A stretch of 64,000 nt of DNA from Sulfuricurvum kujiense DSM 16994 (GTDB taxonomy: Bacteria > Campylobacterota > Campylobacteria > Campylobacterales > Sulfurimonadaceae), in NCBI RefSeq assembly GCF_000183725.1, contig NC_014762.1, forward strand, positions 2,510,825 through 2,574,824, given 5' to 3'. A program made the position numbers and the translations under genes. This document shows, piece after piece, positions 43,266-55,206 of this stretch. The notes below the pieces were generated by a model. That model made no database searches. It worked only from the letters and a program-made list of their open reading frames with translations, and had not been told where the DNA came from. Numbering within the stretch: position 1 is the first letter of the stretch; every line of letters begins with the position of its first letter.

Positions 43266-43901
43266 ATGACATTAAACAGAACCTACGGGATTTTAGCTGT
43301 ATTACTCGTTGGGAGCTTTCTAATCAACCGCTATTATCTTTCTTCAAACCAGGCGAAAAAACCTATCGATAAAGAAGGGGTTATTCTCGCATTCGGCGAC
43401 AGTCTGACCTATGGATACGGAGCTGCACCCCAGGAGAGCTATCCCACCCGCTTGGAAAAAATGTTAGGACGTAACGTAATCAATGCAGGGATTCCCGGAG
43501 AGGTGTCTGATGAGGGGCTCAAACGCCTTCCCTCTCTTTTGAAAAAGTATCATCCTAAGCTCCTGATCCTCTGCCACGGGGGAAATGATATTCTTCAGAA
43601 AAAAAGTACCGATTTATTGCGGAATAATCTTGCACAAATGATTCGACTTGCACGGGAGGAAGGATCAGAGGTAATACTGATCGCCGTTCCGGAATTCGGG
43701 CTCTTGTATCTCTCTCCACTACCCCTTTACGGAGAATTGGCGGAGCAATACCATCTGGCGATTGAATCCGATATCCTCTCAAATCTCCTGCACGACAACC
43801 GCTACAAAAGTGACTACATCCACCCAAATGCGCTTGGGTATCAAAAGATGGCCGAGGCTGTGGGCGAAATCATTAAAGATAATTACATATTGGAAAATTA
43901 G
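43266..43901 (+). CDS. GDSL-family esterase/lysophospholipase (TesA-like)
   Basis: 211 residues. An N-terminal hydrophobic segment (about 8-20) is a signal or anchor. SGNH-hydrolase blocks are present: FGDSLTYGYG (nucleophile Ser), NAGIPGE, HGGNDIL and the terminal DYIHPN with Asp/His. TesA-type enzymes hydrolyse thioesters, esters or lysophospholipids in the periplasm. Closely linked to comM (2-bp gap). Substrate unknown. Confidence 0.88.
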   Translation: MTLNRTYGILAVLLVGSFLINRYYLSSNQAKKPIDKEGVILAFGDSLTYGYGAAPQESYPTRLEKMLGRNVINAGIPGEVSDEGLKRLPSLLKKYHPKLLILCHGGNDILQKKSTDLLRNNLAQMIRLAREEGSEVILIAVPEFGLLYLSPLPLYGELAEQYHLAIESDILSNLLHDNRYKSDYIHPNALGYQKMAEAVGEIIKDNYILEN

Positions 43902-43937
43902 CAGAGCTCGCTATTTATAGAAGACAAAGAGAAGAAA

Positions 43938-43953
43938 CGGGGCACAAGCCCCG
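43938..43953 (-). terminator. Terminator of the yeiH-like gene
   Basis: CGGGGC-TTGT-GCCCCG on the minus strand is followed by TTTCTTCTC. It lies just past the stop of the YeiH-family gene and may also stop the convergent esterase transcript. Confidence 0.75.
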
Positions 43954-43957
43954 AAGA

Positions 43958-45037
43958 TTAAAATGCGGCCACTACCCACGTAGTGATAAAATATCCGCCG
44001 ATTATAAGCCATGCAAACATCGCGCCTGCCGTGTAAAGCGGCGCCAGCCCGAGTCCTTTGAACTTCGCAAAGCGTGTCCCCATACCCAAAGCCGTCATAG
44101 CCATTGTAAGCAAGAAGGTATCGATGATATTAATATTGGCTACCGATGTAGAGATTAGCGTTGCGATACTCTCCCCTGCATGCTGTAAACTATACTGTTG
44201 CAGCAATGAGTTAATACCCGCCATGCCGATGAAATACACCGCAAACCACGGGATAACCAGTTTGACACCGCCCGCTGCGCTTCCGCTCTTTTTAGCGGCA
44301 TACGAGAGATAGATACCCAGTACAATCAACATCGGCGCGATCATGATTACACGGGTCATTTTAACAATAACGGCCGCATCTGCGGCATCTTTGCCGTATG
44401 CACCCCCGACCGCAACGACTTGGGCGACTTCATGAATCGTCCCACCCACAAAAATACCGAATGTTTTGTCGTCCATTCCCGCAAAAACTCCCGCACTGTA
44501 AAGCGCAGGATATAAAAACATTGCAATCGTTCCGAACAATACGACCATGGAAACGGCAATCGCCGCTTTGTGTTCTTCGCTTTTAAGTACCGGCTCGGTT
44601 GCCAAAACAGCCGCCGCTCCGCATACTGAAGCCCCCGCTGCGGTCAACATTGAGGTATCACGGTCCAATTTAAAAAACTTTTGCCCTAGATAGGTTCCCA
44701 AAATAAATGTGGTAGAGAGCATGATCAAAGAGACCATAAATCCCTCCATCCCTACTTCGGCAATTTGTTGAAAGGTAATCCGAAAACCGTAAAAAACAAT
44801 GGCAAAACGGAGGATTTTCTTACCCGAAAAGGTAATCCCCCCCTCCCAAACAGAAGGGATACGGTTATGCATCGTATTAGCAAAAAATATCCCCAGTACA
44901 ATCCCCACGACAAGCGGGGAGATTCCAAGATTTTTTACCGCGGAAAGATCGGCGATCATCGTTGCGGCAGCGGCAAATATGGCTACAAAAAGGATACCGC
45001 TGAGGGTATCTTTACGTTTTGCGGGTGAAAATGGCAT
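43958..45037 (-). CDS. YeiH-family putative transporter (UPF0324)
   Basis: 359 residues with about ten hydrophobic segments. Family features include GIVLGIFFANTM, TAAGASVCGAAAVLA and FVGGTIHEVAQVVAVG. The family is annotated as putative sulfate exporters, on limited evidence; in a sulfur oxidiser, export of sulfate would make sense but is inference. It stands alone and has its own terminator. Confidence 0.88.
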   Translation of the reverse strand: MPFSPAKRKDTLSGILFVAIFAAAATMIADLSAVKNLGISPLVVGIVLGIFFANTMHNRIPSVWEGGITFSGKKILRFAIVFYGFRITFQQIAEVGMEGFMVSLIMLSTTFILGTYLGQKFFKLDRDTSMLTAAGASVCGAAAVLATEPVLKSEEHKAAIAVSMVVLFGTIAMFLYPALYSAGVFAGMDDKTFGIFVGGTIHEVAQVVAVGGAYGKDAADAAVIVKMTRVIMIAPMLIVLGIYLSYAAKKSGSAAGGVKLVIPWFAVYFIGMAGINSLLQQYSLQHAGESIATLISTSVANINIIDTFLLTMAMTALGMGTRFAKFKGLGLAPLYTAGAMFAWLIIGGYFITTWVVAAF

Positions 45038-45357
45038 ATGCTCATCCCCTATTCAATGAAAAATAAAAGTGTAATTATAGGTTGTTTTGGACAACAGACT
45101 TCCTACGAAGCGCATTTAATACTAATTTACCGCGGAAACAACATATGAAAATAGCAAGAAAATGGCGTCAACCGGCAAGCATTAGAAGATAAAAATGGGG
45201 TAGTTTAAATAAAAAGTCCATCCCAATTTTTTAGAGCTGTACAATAATAGAACAATCATATACGCTATAAACTAAACAATTTAATGCACCAATATTATAC
45301 GGCAAGATATAATTATAGATATCACAGTTTGAATGATGCCGTACAGGAGAATTTTAC
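45038..45357. other. Intergenic region before the chemoreceptor gene
   Basis: 320 bp, AT-rich, between divergent genes. It must hold promoters for the YeiH-like and chemoreceptor genes, but I see no clear consensus element, RNA or convincing small gene. AGGAG precedes the chemoreceptor start. Confidence 0.5.
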
Positions 45358-46995
45358 ATGTTGAACGATACGTCTATAAAGACTAAATTACTATTTAGCT
45401 CTTTGTTTGTTGCCATTATTATGTCCGCTATTCTTGCCACCTCCTATTTTGTAACCAACAGCATCAAAATAAAAGGGAACCATTACGATGAAATCATCCT
45501 CTCAAAAGATTTGATTGCCGATATTTTGCCCCCTCCCGAATATATCATTGAAACGAAGCTCGTAACGCATTTGATGATCGAAGCAACCCCCGCTGAACTT
45601 CCGGCACTGAAAGAGAAATTGACTGCATTGCAAAAAGAGTATGACGACAGACAGGATTATTGGCAAAAAAGCACTTTGAAAGAAGAAGCCAAACAGTTAA
45701 TACTACAAAAATCCATGAAACCGGCTAAAGAGTTCTTTGAAGTCGCGAACGGCGAGTTTTTGGATGCGATAAATGCCGGCGATAAGGAAAAGGCGACGGA
45801 AATTTCCATTAATAAATTAAAACCTCTGTATGAAGCGCATCGAAAAGCCATAGATGAACTTGTAGCGCTAGCCAGTGACTATGTTGTAGCGGATGAAAAC
45901 GAGGCCAACTCAATGTTGCAAAGCGGTACCGCTACGATGACGATCGTCGGAATGGGCGGATTGAGTTTGACCATCATCCTTTTATTGATGGTATCACAAG
46001 GAATAGTCGGGAAATTAAAACGTATTGAAACCTCGGTATATGAACTCGAAAGCGGTGAGGGCGATCTGACAAAACGGCTCAATATCGACGGCAAAGATGA
46101 AATCAAAAGCGTTGGCGACTTGATCGATAAATTTATCGATAAAACGAGAACCATCATCTCTAAAGCTCAATCTTTAGCCATCGACGGGGCATCTACCTCG
46201 GAAAAATTGCTTGCGACAAGCCATGCAATAGGGATCAGGGTTGAAGAAACATCTCAGGCAATCATCAAAACTTCCGGCGATATCGCCCCTATAAAACAGA
46301 CTGCGGATGAGAGTGCAGCCGAATTAAAACATGCCTGCAACGAAATTCAAAAAGCGGCAGATACGTTAAATACGGCGCAAGTCTCCATATCCAAAACACT
46401 TGAAAAGGTGCAGCAGAATTCACAGGCCGAATTGGAATTTACCTCCAAACTCATCAGACTCAACGAAGAGGCATCTCAAGTGAAAAACATTTTAGGGACA
46501 ATCAACGATATTGCCAATCAAACCAATCTTCTTGCCCTTAATGCGGCTATCGAAGCGGCACGGGCAGGAGAACACGGGCGCGGCTTTGCCGTCGTCGCCG
46601 ATGAAGTACGAAAGCTTGCGGAAAGAACACAAACAAGCCTTACCGAAACAAATACGACGATCAATATCATCACCCAATCCATCAACGAATTGTGTGAAGA
46701 GATGCAAAACAATTCTGAAGCCGAACAAGAGGTACTCAAACAATCGCCTATTACCGAAAAAGCGATCAATGATGTCGGAACAGCCATTGCGCTTAGCGTC
46801 CAAACGTCCAAAATTGCCGCGGAAAAAGCCCAGTTTATCTCATCTCAAATCGGCGAAGTATCCCAAAAGATACATAGAGTCGAAGAGGTCTCTCTCTTAA
46901 ATGCCCGAAGCGTAGAAGAAGTGGTAACGGCGATCAATCATTTGAACAGTATAAACGCGAATATCCTGAATGAAATGAGAGGGTTCAAAGTTTAG
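45358..46995 (+). CDS. Methyl-accepting chemotaxis protein
   Basis: 545 residues. Membrane segment 1 (about 11-34), a periplasmic helical sensor domain (to about 195), membrane segment 2 (about 196-220), HAMP (from about 225) and a signalling domain with the hairpin tip [21 protein letters not shown] split around EAARAG. It passes ligand signals to CheA/CheW. The periplasmic part resembles four-helix-bundle sensors but the ligand is unknown. No CheW-tethering pentapeptide is seen at the C-terminus. Monocistronic, with a hairpin after the stop. Confidence 0.93.
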   Translation: MLNDTSIKTKLLFSSLFVAIIMSAILATSYFVTNSIKIKGNHYDEIILSKDLIADILPPPEYIIETKLVTHLMIEATPAELPALKEKLTALQKEYDDRQDYWQKSTLKEEAKQLILQKSMKPAKEFFEVANGEFLDAINAGDKEKATEISINKLKPLYEAHRKAIDELVALASDYVVADENEANSMLQSGTATMTIVGMGGLSLTIILLLMVSQGIVGKLKRIETSVYELESGEGDLTKRLNIDGKDEIKSVGDLIDKFIDKTRTIISKAQSLAIDGASTSEKLLATSHAIGIRVEETSQAIIKTSGDIAPIKQTADESAAELKHACNEIQKAADTLNTAQVSISKTLEKVQQNSQAELEFTSKLIRLNEEASQVKNILGTINDIANQTNLLALNAAIEAARAGEHGRGFAVVADEVRKLAERTQTSLTETNTTINIITQSINELCEEMQNNSEAEQEVLKQSPITEKAINDVGTAIALSVQTSKIAAEKAQFISSQIGEVSQKIHRVEEVSLLNARSVEEVVTAINHLNSINANILNEMRGFKV

Positions 46996-47004
46996 TCAAA
47001 AAAC

Positions 47005-47026
47005 AGTAACCCTTTAAGGGATTACT
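47005..47026. terminator. Hairpin between convergent chemoreceptor and DUF748 genes
   Basis: AGTAA-CCCTT-TAAGGG-ATTACT pairs along its length and is followed by ATTTC on the plus strand. It overlaps the last codons of the DUF748 gene. Confidence 0.5.
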
Positions 47027-50000
47027 ATTTCTAAACGAACCGGAATCTCCCCTTCTTTGAGGGCTTTTGCCGATTCATTTGCGCGTATCGTAACCCGTTT
47101 TTCAAAATCCGGTGTTTTCATTAGATACTTTCGAATCGTCTCGGCGCGTTGTTGCGCCAATGCCTGAAGCTCCTGCGGAGCCAGCGGCTGAAGAGGTATC
47201 AGTTTGTCGATGAGAGCCGCGGAATAGTACCGGACGAATGCCGCCTCTTCGGGATACTGTTTCAAAAGTTTGTTTTTTAACTCTTTTCGATCTTGTCGCT
47301 CCAAAGCATCTTCCGCCATATCTTCCAATAATTCAACGCTGATCGCCTGAGGCGAATCGATTTTTAGATTTTTGTTTCTTTTTAATGCTTCTTGAACAAG
47401 TTTACGCCCTTTCAATGCACGAACATCGCCGACCTCATCGTATCCGCCGTAAATGTTCAAAGCAAGTTTTGGCCGCTTGGAAAGCATCGTCGTAATGTGA
47501 TCAAGTTTTTCGATCTCCGGCGGAAGAAGCGTTGCGGAACCGGCATCAAAGTCGATTGAGGAGAGTTTATCACTCTCAATCCCCATCAGCGATCCAAGCA
47601 ATCTAAACGGGGAGGTAACCGCTTTGGTAAAGAGATTCCCGATTACCTGCCATACCACTTTGCCGTATTTGAAATCGGGATTATTCACATCCCCTTCGAT
47701 CGGAAGATCGATATCGATAATCCCGTCGCTGTCTTCGAGCAGTGCCACGATGAAACGCATCGGCCACGGCGATCCCCCCTCTTTTTCGGCACCCAGTTCA
47801 ATTTTCTTGATAACGACTTGATTGGAAGCGTCCAATTTCCCCCCGTCAATCTTGTACCCCAGATTCAAAAAGAGTTTCCCCCCCTCGATCTTGTAGCCCA
47901 AAAACTGAAGAGAGTACGGGGTATAGTTTTTAAGTTCGAGATTGTCGAACGCTACTTTCATATCGGTGAATTGTTTAGGATCTTTGGTATTGAGCTGCCC
48001 GTTGATTTTTGCCAATCCGTACTGATCGACCCCCCCTCGAAGATTCACGAATGTGGTCACATTTTTGGTCGTCGAAATCCCCAGAACGGAGCCTTCCATA
48101 TCGTGGATATAACTTTTAAACGGCAAAGGAAGAGAGAGATCGCTGAAGTTTGCGCTACTGTTATGCAAAAGGAGTTTGACGATCTCAAGGCCAAACGGAT
48201 TGCCGCCTGATTTTTTGGTCGTATTCGCATCCCCTTTGGGGTTTTTGCTCAATGTCGAATAGTTCAATACTTTTTTCGAATCGATAAGCGCGTTGGTGTA
48301 AAACCCGTCAATGGAGAGCTGATTAATTTTCAGCCGATTATCGGGATAAGCATATACAAACGGTGTCGCACCGATTTTATCCCATCCCAAGAGCACAGAG
48401 TTATCGCGTGTATCATTGACTACCCAGTCGCTCAAAGAAATTTTCCCGTTTATAGAGGTGCGCGAAGGTCTATAATCATACGTGCCCAAGAGCGACAGAC
48501 TCCCCCGACGCAATGACGCATAGGTACTCGGTTCGATATACGGGTCGGCGAGCGAAACGTCCATCCCTTTTAGTTCAACCGTCCCTTTGGCACGTTGAGA
48601 AGAGCGGACAATATCGCTTTTAAGATCAATCGTGCTTTTTTCATTAAGGCGCGAAGAGAAAGAAAGGGACGATTTCACCCCCGGATCGCTTTCAAATCCT
48701 CTTACGCTCATATTAAGCCGATCCAAATTCGCCGTCACTTTTTTGTGCGGAACCTCATCTACAAATCCGACCGATCCGTTGCTCACATTCAGCTCATCGA
48801 TGCGGTATCCCCACGGAGTCTCGGATGACGAAGAGGATCGGGAAGGGGCCGCGTACGCGTGGTACGATAGATCAATAGAACCGTCCGATAGCCGCTTGAA
48901 AGCAATACTAGGCTGTAAAACGGAGATTTTTTGAACCTGTGCAAATTTTCGTGCACGATCGATTGTGATCCCATCAACGGCGATCCCGTCCAATCCTGCA
49001 CTCAGACTTTGATCGCGTTTACGTATAACGCTTAAAGCACCGGATGTGAGATTGAAATTTAAAAGCGACCGACTATCGCTGCTGATCACCCCGCTATGCA
49101 AAGAGATATTTTTCACGTTTACGCTATACGGTTCTCGCGGAGCGTCATCCCGCCACGCAATGCCGATGTTCTCGACCGCCGTACTTCCCAACGAAAAATT
49201 CCACGGTTCGGACGTCTTGTTTTCATCGCTCGGAAATGCTTTTTGGATCTCGTCGATATACGTCAGCCAATCAATTTTCCCCTCCTGCGAGCGGTATACC
49301 GAAACATCAACTCCGTTCACACTGAGTGTTTCGGCATTAAATACCTTCTTCATCGGGAAAACGTCCCCTTTTTTCAGCCGAAGCGCTGAGAGGGTAAAAA
49401 GATTTCGATTTTCCCCTTTTGGGATAATGCGGAGTTTGTCGATTCCGAAATACAGATTCGAGAGTTCGGTCGCATTGAGATCGTTACTGTTAAAACGGTA
49501 GTCAAATCCGAACGCGGCCGTCCCGTCTGCCACCTCAATCGGAAATTTGTCTTTGAAATAGCGCCACGGCGTATACAGTTTCCCCGAATTAAATGCCACG
49601 TTTCCTCTTATGTTCAGAGGAGAAAGGGCATCAAGTTTTCCGCTGAAATCGATAAATCCCCCCTCGTTGATCGTCGCGTACAGACGCATTTTCCCATTCT
49701 TGTTTGAGAGGTTTCGCAAATCGACATGATCAAGATTAAATCCGACAGGCCCGATATCAAGCGTATACGCTTTCCCCTCAGAGTAATCGCTGTAATTGAT
49801 TGTTCCGTTTTTAATGGCCAAATGACGGATAATAAGTTTCGGAGGCTCTAACGATTTGTCTTCTTCCGAATCGCCTCCCAATTCCGTCAGCCATTTAAAA
49901 TTAAAATCTCCCTTCTCATCGCGTCGTACGGTTACTGTGGGTTCCCGCAGAGAAAGATCGCGGACGACCAGACCTCCGCGCCATAAATAATCTAGCGGAT

Positions 50001-50262
50001 CGACATTGATCGAAAAGGCTTTGAGTGCAAAAAGATCGCTGTTTTGGGGAGTCTTAAACGATACGTTTTTGAGTTTCATATGGAATGTAAAAGGGTTGAA
50101 CGAGGCCGATTCTATTGAAAGCCTCCCCCCTTTTGTCGCTTCATTCACTTTTTCGGGAACACTATTTTTCAAAAGGTAGGGAACGCCGAAAAACCCCGCT
50201 ACTGAATAGAGTGCTGCAGCCGCCGCTAAAGACTTGAGGATTGCCCTTTTATTCATTATCAT
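47014..50262 (-). CDS. Large DUF748/AsmA-like envelope protein
   Basis: 1082 residues. An N-terminal membrane segment (about 10-28) is followed by long beta-rich repeats with phrases such as [15 protein letters not shown] and [15 protein letters not shown], as in DUF748 proteins of the AsmA/TamB/YhdP superfamily, some of which bridge the envelope and transport phospholipids. Near residue 905, [19 protein letters not shown] looks like an OmpA-type start, suggesting a peptidoglycan-interacting C-terminal portion. It is one of the longest genes here and stands alone. Function inferred from superfamily only. Confidence 0.82.
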   Translation of the reverse strand: MIMNKRAILKSLAAAAALYSVAGFFGVPYLLKNSVPEKVNEATKGGRLSIESASFNPFTFHMKLKNVSFKTPQNSDLFALKAFSINVDPLDYLWRGGLVVRDLSLREPTVTVRRDEKGDFNFKWLTELGGDSEEDKSLEPPKLIIRHLAIKNGTINYSDYSEGKAYTLDIGPVGFNLDHVDLRNLSNKNGKMRLYATINEGGFIDFSGKLDALSPLNIRGNVAFNSGKLYTPWRYFKDKFPIEVADGTAAFGFDYRFNSNDLNATELSNLYFGIDKLRIIPKGENRNLFTLSALRLKKGDVFPMKKVFNAETLSVNGVDVSVYRSQEGKIDWLTYIDEIQKAFPSDENKTSEPWNFSLGSTAVENIGIAWRDDAPREPYSVNVKNISLHSGVISSDSRSLLNFNLTSGALSVIRKRDQSLSAGLDGIAVDGITIDRARKFAQVQKISVLQPSIAFKRLSDGSIDLSYHAYAAPSRSSSSSETPWGYRIDELNVSNGSVGFVDEVPHKKVTANLDRLNMSVRGFESDPGVKSSLSFSSRLNEKSTIDLKSDIVRSSQRAKGTVELKGMDVSLADPYIEPSTYASLRRGSLSLLGTYDYRPSRTSINGKISLSDWVVNDTRDNSVLLGWDKIGATPFVYAYPDNRLKINQLSIDGFYTNALIDSKKVLNYSTLSKNPKGDANTTKKSGGNPFGLEIVKLLLHNSSANFSDLSLPLPFKSYIHDMEGSVLGISTTKNVTTFVNLRGGVDQYGLAKINGQLNTKDPKQFTDMKVAFDNLELKNYTPYSLQFLGYKIEGGKLFLNLGYKIDGGKLDASNQVVIKKIELGAEKEGGSPWPMRFIVALLEDSDGIIDIDLPIEGDVNNPDFKYGKVVWQVIGNLFTKAVTSPFRLLGSLMGIESDKLSSIDFDAGSATLLPPEIEKLDHITTMLSKRPKLALNIYGGYDEVGDVRALKGRKLVQEALKRNKNLKIDSPQAISVELLEDMAEDALERQDRKELKNKLLKQYPEEAAFVRYYSAALIDKLIPLQPLAPQELQALAQQRAETIRKYLMKTPDFEKRVTIRANESAKALKEGEIPVRLEIVIP

Positions 50263-50354
50263 ACCCCCGCGACAAAAACTATTTTCATTTTATCATAGTT
50301 AAATCTAGTTTTCGACATAATCATTTACTTTATCTGCACACAGGGATAGCCGAA

Positions 50355-51374
50355 ATGAAGCGTAAACAAATTTACAATCCAACCTCTACTGAACATGTAA
50401 ACGACCGCCAGATTTTCGGCGGCAATCCGACCGGGATTTTCGAACTCAACAATATCAAATACCAATGGGCATACAACCTCTGGGAAATGATGCTTAACAA
50501 CACATGGTTCCCTAAAGAGGTCGACATGACCCGCGATGCTGTCGACTATAAATACCTCACCGAGATGGAAAAAACAGCGTACGACAAAGCCCTCTCCCAG
50601 CTTATTTTTATGGATTCTCTCCAAACGAACAATCTGATGGACAATGTCAATCCGTACGTCACCGCTCCTGAAATCAACCTCATCTTGGTGCGCCAAAGCT
50701 TCGAAGAGGCACTTCACTCCCAAAGTTATGCCGTCATGGTCGACTCCATCAGCCAAAACAGCGAAGAGATTTACGATCTTTGGCGCAAAGACATGATGCT
50801 TAAAACCAAAAATGACTCCATTGCCGCACGCTACGACGAGTTGGCAAACGACCCTAGCGAGAGCGCATTCGTCAAAGCGTGTTTTGCGAACCAGATTTTG
50901 GAGGGGATCTACTTTTACAGCGGATTTACCTATATCTATACCCTCGCCCGTTCGGGAAAAATGCTGGGAAGTGCGCAGATGATCCGCTTTATCCAGCGTG
51001 ACGAGGTAACCCACCTCGTACTCTTCCAAAACATAATCAATACCCTTCGCCGCGAACGAAGCGATCTCTTCACCGAAGAGCTGATCGAAGAGGTCTACGA
51101 TATGTTCCGAAAAGCGGTCGAACTTGAGACGGCATGGGGGAAATACATCACTCAGGGGCAGATTCTGGGTCTCACCAACGAAATCGTGGAACAATACATT
51201 CAGTATCTCGCCGACCAGCGTCTCACTGCCGTCGGGCTTAAACCGCTCTATAACGTTTCTCATCCGATCAAATGGGTCGACGATTTCTCCAAATTCAACG
51301 ATCAAAAAACGAATTTCTTTGAAGGAACCGTTACCAACTATTCCAAAGGAAGCCTCAGCTTTGACGACTTCTAA
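50355..51374 (+). CDS. nrdB: Class Ia ribonucleotide reductase, beta subunit
   Basis: 339 residues. Di-iron ligand regions are visible ([39 protein letters not shown]). It carries the tyrosyl radical used by NrdA to make deoxynucleotides. ATG at 50355 gives the family N-terminus ([11 protein letters not shown]). nrdA is 4 kb away on the other strand, so the two subunits are not in one operon. The nitrilase gene begins inside its last codons. Confidence 0.95.
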   Translation: MKRKQIYNPTSTEHVNDRQIFGGNPTGIFELNNIKYQWAYNLWEMMLNNTWFPKEVDMTRDAVDYKYLTEMEKTAYDKALSQLIFMDSLQTNNLMDNVNPYVTAPEINLILVRQSFEEALHSQSYAVMVDSISQNSEEIYDLWRKDMMLKTKNDSIAARYDELANDPSESAFVKACFANQILEGIYFYSGFTYIYTLARSGKMLGSAQMIRFIQRDEVTHLVLFQNIINTLRRERSDLFTEELIEEVYDMFRKAVELETAWGKYITQGQILGLTNEIVEQYIQYLADQRLTAVGLKPLYNVSHPIKWVDDFSKFNDQKTNFFEGTVTNYSKGSLSFDDF

Positions 51375-52095
51375 AACCCGTTCCATCGTATCGCTCTGTT
51401 TTGAGACCAATGCGGATTTCAACACAAATCTAGACCGTCTCATCACCCTTATCGGCCAATCAAGCGAAGATGCTATTATCGTCGCCCCTGAAGTAGCTTT
51501 AAGCGGTTTTTCGTACGAACACTTTGATGAAGCGGCGGCATTTACCCCGCATGCACTTGAAAAACTCGCTCAGCATGTACAAAATCGCCTCCTAATCTTT
51601 ACAGCAATTGCCAAAGAGGGGGAGGATTTTTACAATATCGCCTACGCGCTTCATCAGGGCAAGATTCTCCACCGTCAGGCCAAGGCCAAGCTTTTCGCCC
51701 TCGGCAGCGAACATGAATATTTTACTCCGGGCGAAGAGGGCACTATTGCCCCTTTTATCTTTGAGGGGATAAAAATCGGTATTCTGATCTGTTTTGAACT
51801 TCGCTTCAAGACGCTGTGGCAGCAGCTGGAGGGGTGCGATATTATCGCCGTCCCGGCGCAATGGGGAAAATTACGTACCGATCACTATATCACCCTTACC
51901 ACCGCATTAGCGGTAATGAACCAATGCTACGTTATCGCTTCCGATGCCGCCAATGACGATACAACGGCAATGAGCGGCATCATCACCCCTTTCGGCGGAG
52001 AAATCCGCAACAGCGGCGCGGAAGCGTTAACCTCCCATTATGAAGCGCGCACCGTTGATTCCATGCGCCGATACCTCAACGTAGGAATAAAATGA
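51361..52095 (+). CDS. Carbon-nitrogen hydrolase (nitrilase superfamily)
   Basis: 244 residues from a TTG start at 51361, chosen because AAGGAAG lies about 9 bp upstream and the family begins [10 protein letters not shown]. The Glu-Lys-Cys triad is visible: [17 protein letters not shown] and LICFELRF. Members cleave nonpeptide C-N bonds; the exact substrate is unknown (omega-amidase-like is possible). Overlaps nrdB by 14 bp and pcm by 4 bp. Confidence 0.85.
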   Translation: MTTSKTRSIVSLCFETNADFNTNLDRLITLIGQSSEDAIIVAPEVALSGFSYEHFDEAAAFTPHALEKLAQHVQNRLLIFTAIAKEGEDFYNIAYALHQGKILHRQAKAKLFALGSEHEYFTPGEEGTIAPFIFEGIKIGILICFELRFKTLWQQLEGCDIIAVPAQWGKLRTDHYITLTTALAVMNQCYVIASDAANDDTTAMSGIITPFGGEIRNSGAEALTSHYEARTVDSMRRYLNVGIK

Positions 52096-52736
52096 GCATC
52101 GATAGAATTACCATTATTAAAACCACACGGATGGCCGATGAAATCGCCAAAAAATTTCCTCTCCGTCCTATCGTCAAAAACGCGATCATCCATACCAATC
52201 GCGAAGCCTTTGTCCCCCTTGCTATGCGGCATAACGCCTATCGCCTCGATGCTCTCCCGATCGGTGCCCAGCAATACATCTCCTCACCCCTGACGGTAGC
52301 CAAAATGACGCAGTACCTCAGCCCGGAGGGGTGTGATAACGTATTGGAAATTGGCTGCGGAAGTGGTTATCAAGCCGCGGTTCTCTCCAAAGTTTTCCGC
52401 CGCGTCTTTACCATTGAGCGGATCGAATCGCTCCTTTTAGAGGCTAAAGAGCGCTTTCGCCATCTTCACTTGATGAATATCCATACCCGTACCGATGACG
52501 GTCAAAACGGATGGGAACAATATGCCCCGTATGATCGTATTTTGTTTTCGGCATCGGCACGTTCTATTCCCCAAAAGCTTTTCGATCAGCTCCGAGAGGG
52601 GGGAATATTATTAGCTCCCGTCGAAAAAGGACGCGAACAGATCATCACCCGTTTTACGAAGCAAGGCGGCAAAATACATGAAGACCCATTGGAAGTGTGC
52701 GATTTCGTCCCTGTACTTGATGGTGTAGTGCGATGA
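52092..52736 (+). CDS. pcm: Protein-L-isoaspartate O-methyltransferase
   Basis: 214 residues. SAM-binding [13 protein letters not shown], the upstream signature [12 protein letters not shown] and the post-motif TDDGQNGW fit PCMT. It repairs isoaspartyl residues in aged proteins. Coupled by ATGA overlaps to genes on both sides. Confidence 0.93.
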   Translation: MSIDRITIIKTTRMADEIAKKFPLRPIVKNAIIHTNREAFVPLAMRHNAYRLDALPIGAQQYISSPLTVAKMTQYLSPEGCDNVLEIGCGSGYQAAVLSKVFRRVFTIERIESLLLEAKERFRHLHLMNIHTRTDDGQNGWEQYAPYDRILFSASARSIPQKLFDQLREGGILLAPVEKGREQIITRFTKQGGKIHEDPLEVCDFVPVLDGVVR

Positions 52737-53680
52737 GTCTTCCCGAGGCATTTACGGAACGTTTGGAGAAAATTGTTCCGCATGAGCGCTATGAGGCGAT
52801 CGTGCGCACGTTTGATTCACCCAAAAATGTTACGTTTCGGGTCAACACCCTCAAATCGACGACGCAAGAGCTCGAAGCCGAACTAAAAGCCGCCCACATA
52901 CCGTATGAGAGCATAGGATGGCTGGAAGGGGTTTACCGCATTGCCCCCGAACATAAACTGGCCTTGACGCAGACGGACGCTTTCTACGGCGGCCGCCTTT
53001 ACATCCAAAACCTCGCATCGATGATTGCACCTCTTTTGCTCTCTCCACAGCCTGAAGAGACGGTACTCGATCTTGCCGCCGCCCCGGGCGGAAAAACGCT
53101 GATGCTGGCGGGGATGATGCAAAACACCGGCTGGCTCTCTGCCGTTGAACCTTCGCGGGAGCGTTTTTTCCGTCTCTGCGATAACCTCAAATCCCAAGGG
53201 GTGACCAACGCCCATACCTATATGACGGACGGTCGCAGTGTTGGAAAAAAATGCCCCGAAATGTTCGACCGTATCCTCCTCGACGCTCCCTGTTCCTCCG
53301 AAGCGCGGTTTAAAACCCATGATCCCAAATCAATGTCGTTTTGGTCGATCCATAAAGTGAAAGAGACCTCCAAACTGCAGCGCCGTCTCCTCCTCTCGGC
53401 CTATGATGCCCTCAAGCCGGGCGGAAAACTGCTCTACTGCACCTGTTCGTTTTCGCCCGAAGAGAACGAAAGCCCCCTTCAGCATCTTTTAGAGCGCCAT
53501 GGAGAGCATTTAAATACCCTACCCCTGACTCTGCCCTTCGATAACATTCAAAAGCCTCTGGAACGCTGGGGAAAAGAGGTTTTCGACAAACGGATACAAA
53601 ACGGTGTCCGGATTCTGCCGACCGATACCATCGACGGATTTTTTCTGTGCATGCTGGAGAAAAAAACAAATATTACCTAA
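52733..53680 (+). CDS. RsmB/RsmF-type RNA (cytosine-5) methyltransferase
   Basis: 315 residues. NOL1/NOP2/Sun-family motifs: [23 protein letters not shown] (Cys in PCSS) and [13 protein letters not shown] (catalytic Cys in TCS). It lacks the N-terminal NusB-like domain of RsmB, so RsmF-type or a tRNA m5C enzyme is more likely. Last of the four coupled genes starting at nrdB. Confidence 0.9.
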   Translation: MSLPEAFTERLEKIVPHERYEAIVRTFDSPKNVTFRVNTLKSTTQELEAELKAAHIPYESIGWLEGVYRIAPEHKLALTQTDAFYGGRLYIQNLASMIAPLLLSPQPEETVLDLAAAPGGKTLMLAGMMQNTGWLSAVEPSRERFFRLCDNLKSQGVTNAHTYMTDGRSVGKKCPEMFDRILLDAPCSSEARFKTHDPKSMSFWSIHKVKETSKLQRRLLLSAYDALKPGGKLLYCTCSFSPEENESPLQHLLERHGEHLNTLPLTLPFDNIQKPLERWGKEVFDKRIQNGVRILPTDTIDGFFLCMLEKKTNIT

Positions 53681-53744
53681 AATAATGAATTTTCCCCTAA
53701 ATACTTTTATGATAAAATAAGCTAATAATCTCGAATAGAGTGGT

Positions 53745-54404
53745 ATGTCCAAAATGTTACGACAACGCATGGTTATGGCTGTTTTGTCCCTTTTCTTTAC
53801 CCTCGCTTCACTTCACGCCTCAACCACAGAGCAATTGGCATACGACGGAGAGGTCGCTTTCTACCACCAAAACTACCTTGAAGCACGCAAAGCACTCCAG
53901 CCCGCATCGGAGCAGGGGAGTTTGCAATCGTCGTACTATCTTGGGATTATGTCGCTGCGTGGACTCGGGACTCCCGCAAATTATAAAGAGGCCATCCGTA
54001 TATTTAAAGCAGGGGCCCAAAAAGGTCATCCGGAGTCTCAAGTTGCCCTCGGCGTCTTGATGATCGAGGGGATAGGAATTCCGCAAGACTTTATTGAAGC
54101 CTCTGCTTTATTTATCAAAGCGGCTAAGAGCGGAAATCCCGATGCGCAATTGATCCTCGGGTGGATTTTCAAAAACGGAATCGGCGTAAAAGCCAATAAC
54201 ACGATTGCTTACGCCCTTTGGAATTATGTTGCCGCACAGGGAAACGATTGGGCCAGATACAATAGAGATGCCATGTTCTATGAGCTGGATGAAACCGAAC
54301 TCTATCGGGGACAGGAACTCTCCGCCAACCTTCCCAAATTATGGAATGCCATTTCCCTCGAACATAAAAAGATTTCCAAAATTCTCCGAAAAAAACGGCG
54401 CTAA
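53745..54404 (+). CDS. Exported Sel1-repeat protein
   Basis: 219 residues with a signal peptide ending at SLHAST. Three or more Sel1-like repeats of about 36 residues (e.g. SSYYLGIMSLRGLG, SQVALGVLMIEGIG, AQLILGWIFKNGIG). Sel1 proteins are periplasmic adaptors. A TATGATAAAAT -10-like string precedes the gene. The phosphatase gene begins 6 bp after its stop. Partner unknown. Confidence 0.85.
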   Translation: MSKMLRQRMVMAVLSLFFTLASLHASTTEQLAYDGEVAFYHQNYLEARKALQPASEQGSLQSSYYLGIMSLRGLGTPANYKEAIRIFKAGAQKGHPESQVALGVLMIEGIGIPQDFIEASALFIKAAKSGNPDAQLILGWIFKNGIGVKANNTIAYALWNYVAAQGNDWARYNRDAMFYELDETELYRGQELSANLPKLWNAISLEHKKISKILRKKRR

Positions 54405-54410
54405 GCAGAT

Positions 54411-54845
54411 ATGAAATCGATCCTGTTCGTTTGTCTGGGTAACATCTGCCGCTCTCCGATAGCAGAAGGCGTCGCCAAAAAGCTGATAAAGGAGGGTGGG
54501 CATACAATTACGGTAGATTCTGCGGGAACGGGGAGCTGGCATGTCGGAGAACCTCCATGCAAACACTCCGTAGCCGTAGCCCGCAATCACGATATCGATA
54601 TCGCTCCTCTGCGCGCCCGTCAGGTTAAAAAAGAGGACTTTAAATCATTTGACCTGATCGTTGCGCTTGATCAGAACAATTACCGCGATTTAAAAGCGCT
54701 GGGATGCCAAAATCTGGTCAAACTCGGCGATTACGGCTATAACGGCGCCGATGTCCCTGATCCGTACTTTTTTGACGGTTTTGAGGGGTTTGAGCATGTC
54801 TATACGATGATCGAATCGTGTGTAAAAGAGCTTCTTAAGCGCTGA
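54411..54845 (+). CDS. Low-molecular-weight protein-tyrosine phosphatase
   Basis: 144 residues. The P-loop VCLGNICRS places C8, R14 and S15; the general acid is Asp in VPDPYF. These enzymes act on tyrosine kinases or arginine phosphate. A eukaryote-like kinase gene is elsewhere in this window, but a connection is not shown. Ends overlapping the convergent hypothetical gene by 11 bp. Confidence 0.93.
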   Translation: MKSILFVCLGNICRSPIAEGVAKKLIKEGGHTITVDSAGTGSWHVGEPPCKHSVAVARNHDIDIAPLRARQVKKEDFKSFDLIVALDQNNYRDLKALGCQNLVKLGDYGYNGADVPDPYFFDGFEGFEHVYTMIESCVKELLKR

Positions 54846-55206
54846 ATGGGAGTTCTTCGTATCCGATCGATGTACCGAGGATGTAAAAGGGTGCTTCATT
54901 TGCCCGTCCGCTGTAGCTTCCGATAGCTAACGCACAGTTTTTATCGTTTATTTCGACCGTTATCCCCTCTCTCATATCCAAAGAACGTAAAACATTGTCA
55001 CTCATGAGTTTGGCGTCATTCACACCCTCTATGCGAAACAGCACATCGATCCAATCATAACCGCGTGCGATGTCCTGAACACTGAAACGGACACAGATGG
55101 AAGTAGGGGATAGAGGGGCAAGAGAGCGGATTTCGCCCTGACGGGCGTAATCAATACGCTCTAGCAGGTTTTTGAGTGTCGAAGCACTCAGGGGCTTTAC
55201 TGGCAC
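54835..55206 (-). CDS. Hypothetical protein downstream of nrdA
   Basis: 123 residues, not recognised. It is soluble and without signal; the ending FYILGTSIGYEELPFSA is distinctive. Its start overlaps the nrdA stop by 10 bp, which suggests co-expression with ribonucleotide reductase. Confidence 0.6.
   Translation of the reverse strand: MPVKPLSASTLKNLLERIDYARQGEIRSLAPLSPTSICVRFSVQDIARGYDWIDVLFRIEGVNDAKLMSDNVLRSLDMREGITVEINDKNCALAIGSYSGRANEAPFYILGTSIGYEELPFSA

Noticed and set aside
54411..54845. Pairing of the tyrosine phosphatase with the LRR kinase as one signalling module
   Set aside because: The genes are 37 kb apart in separate operons, with no sequence evidence of a link.
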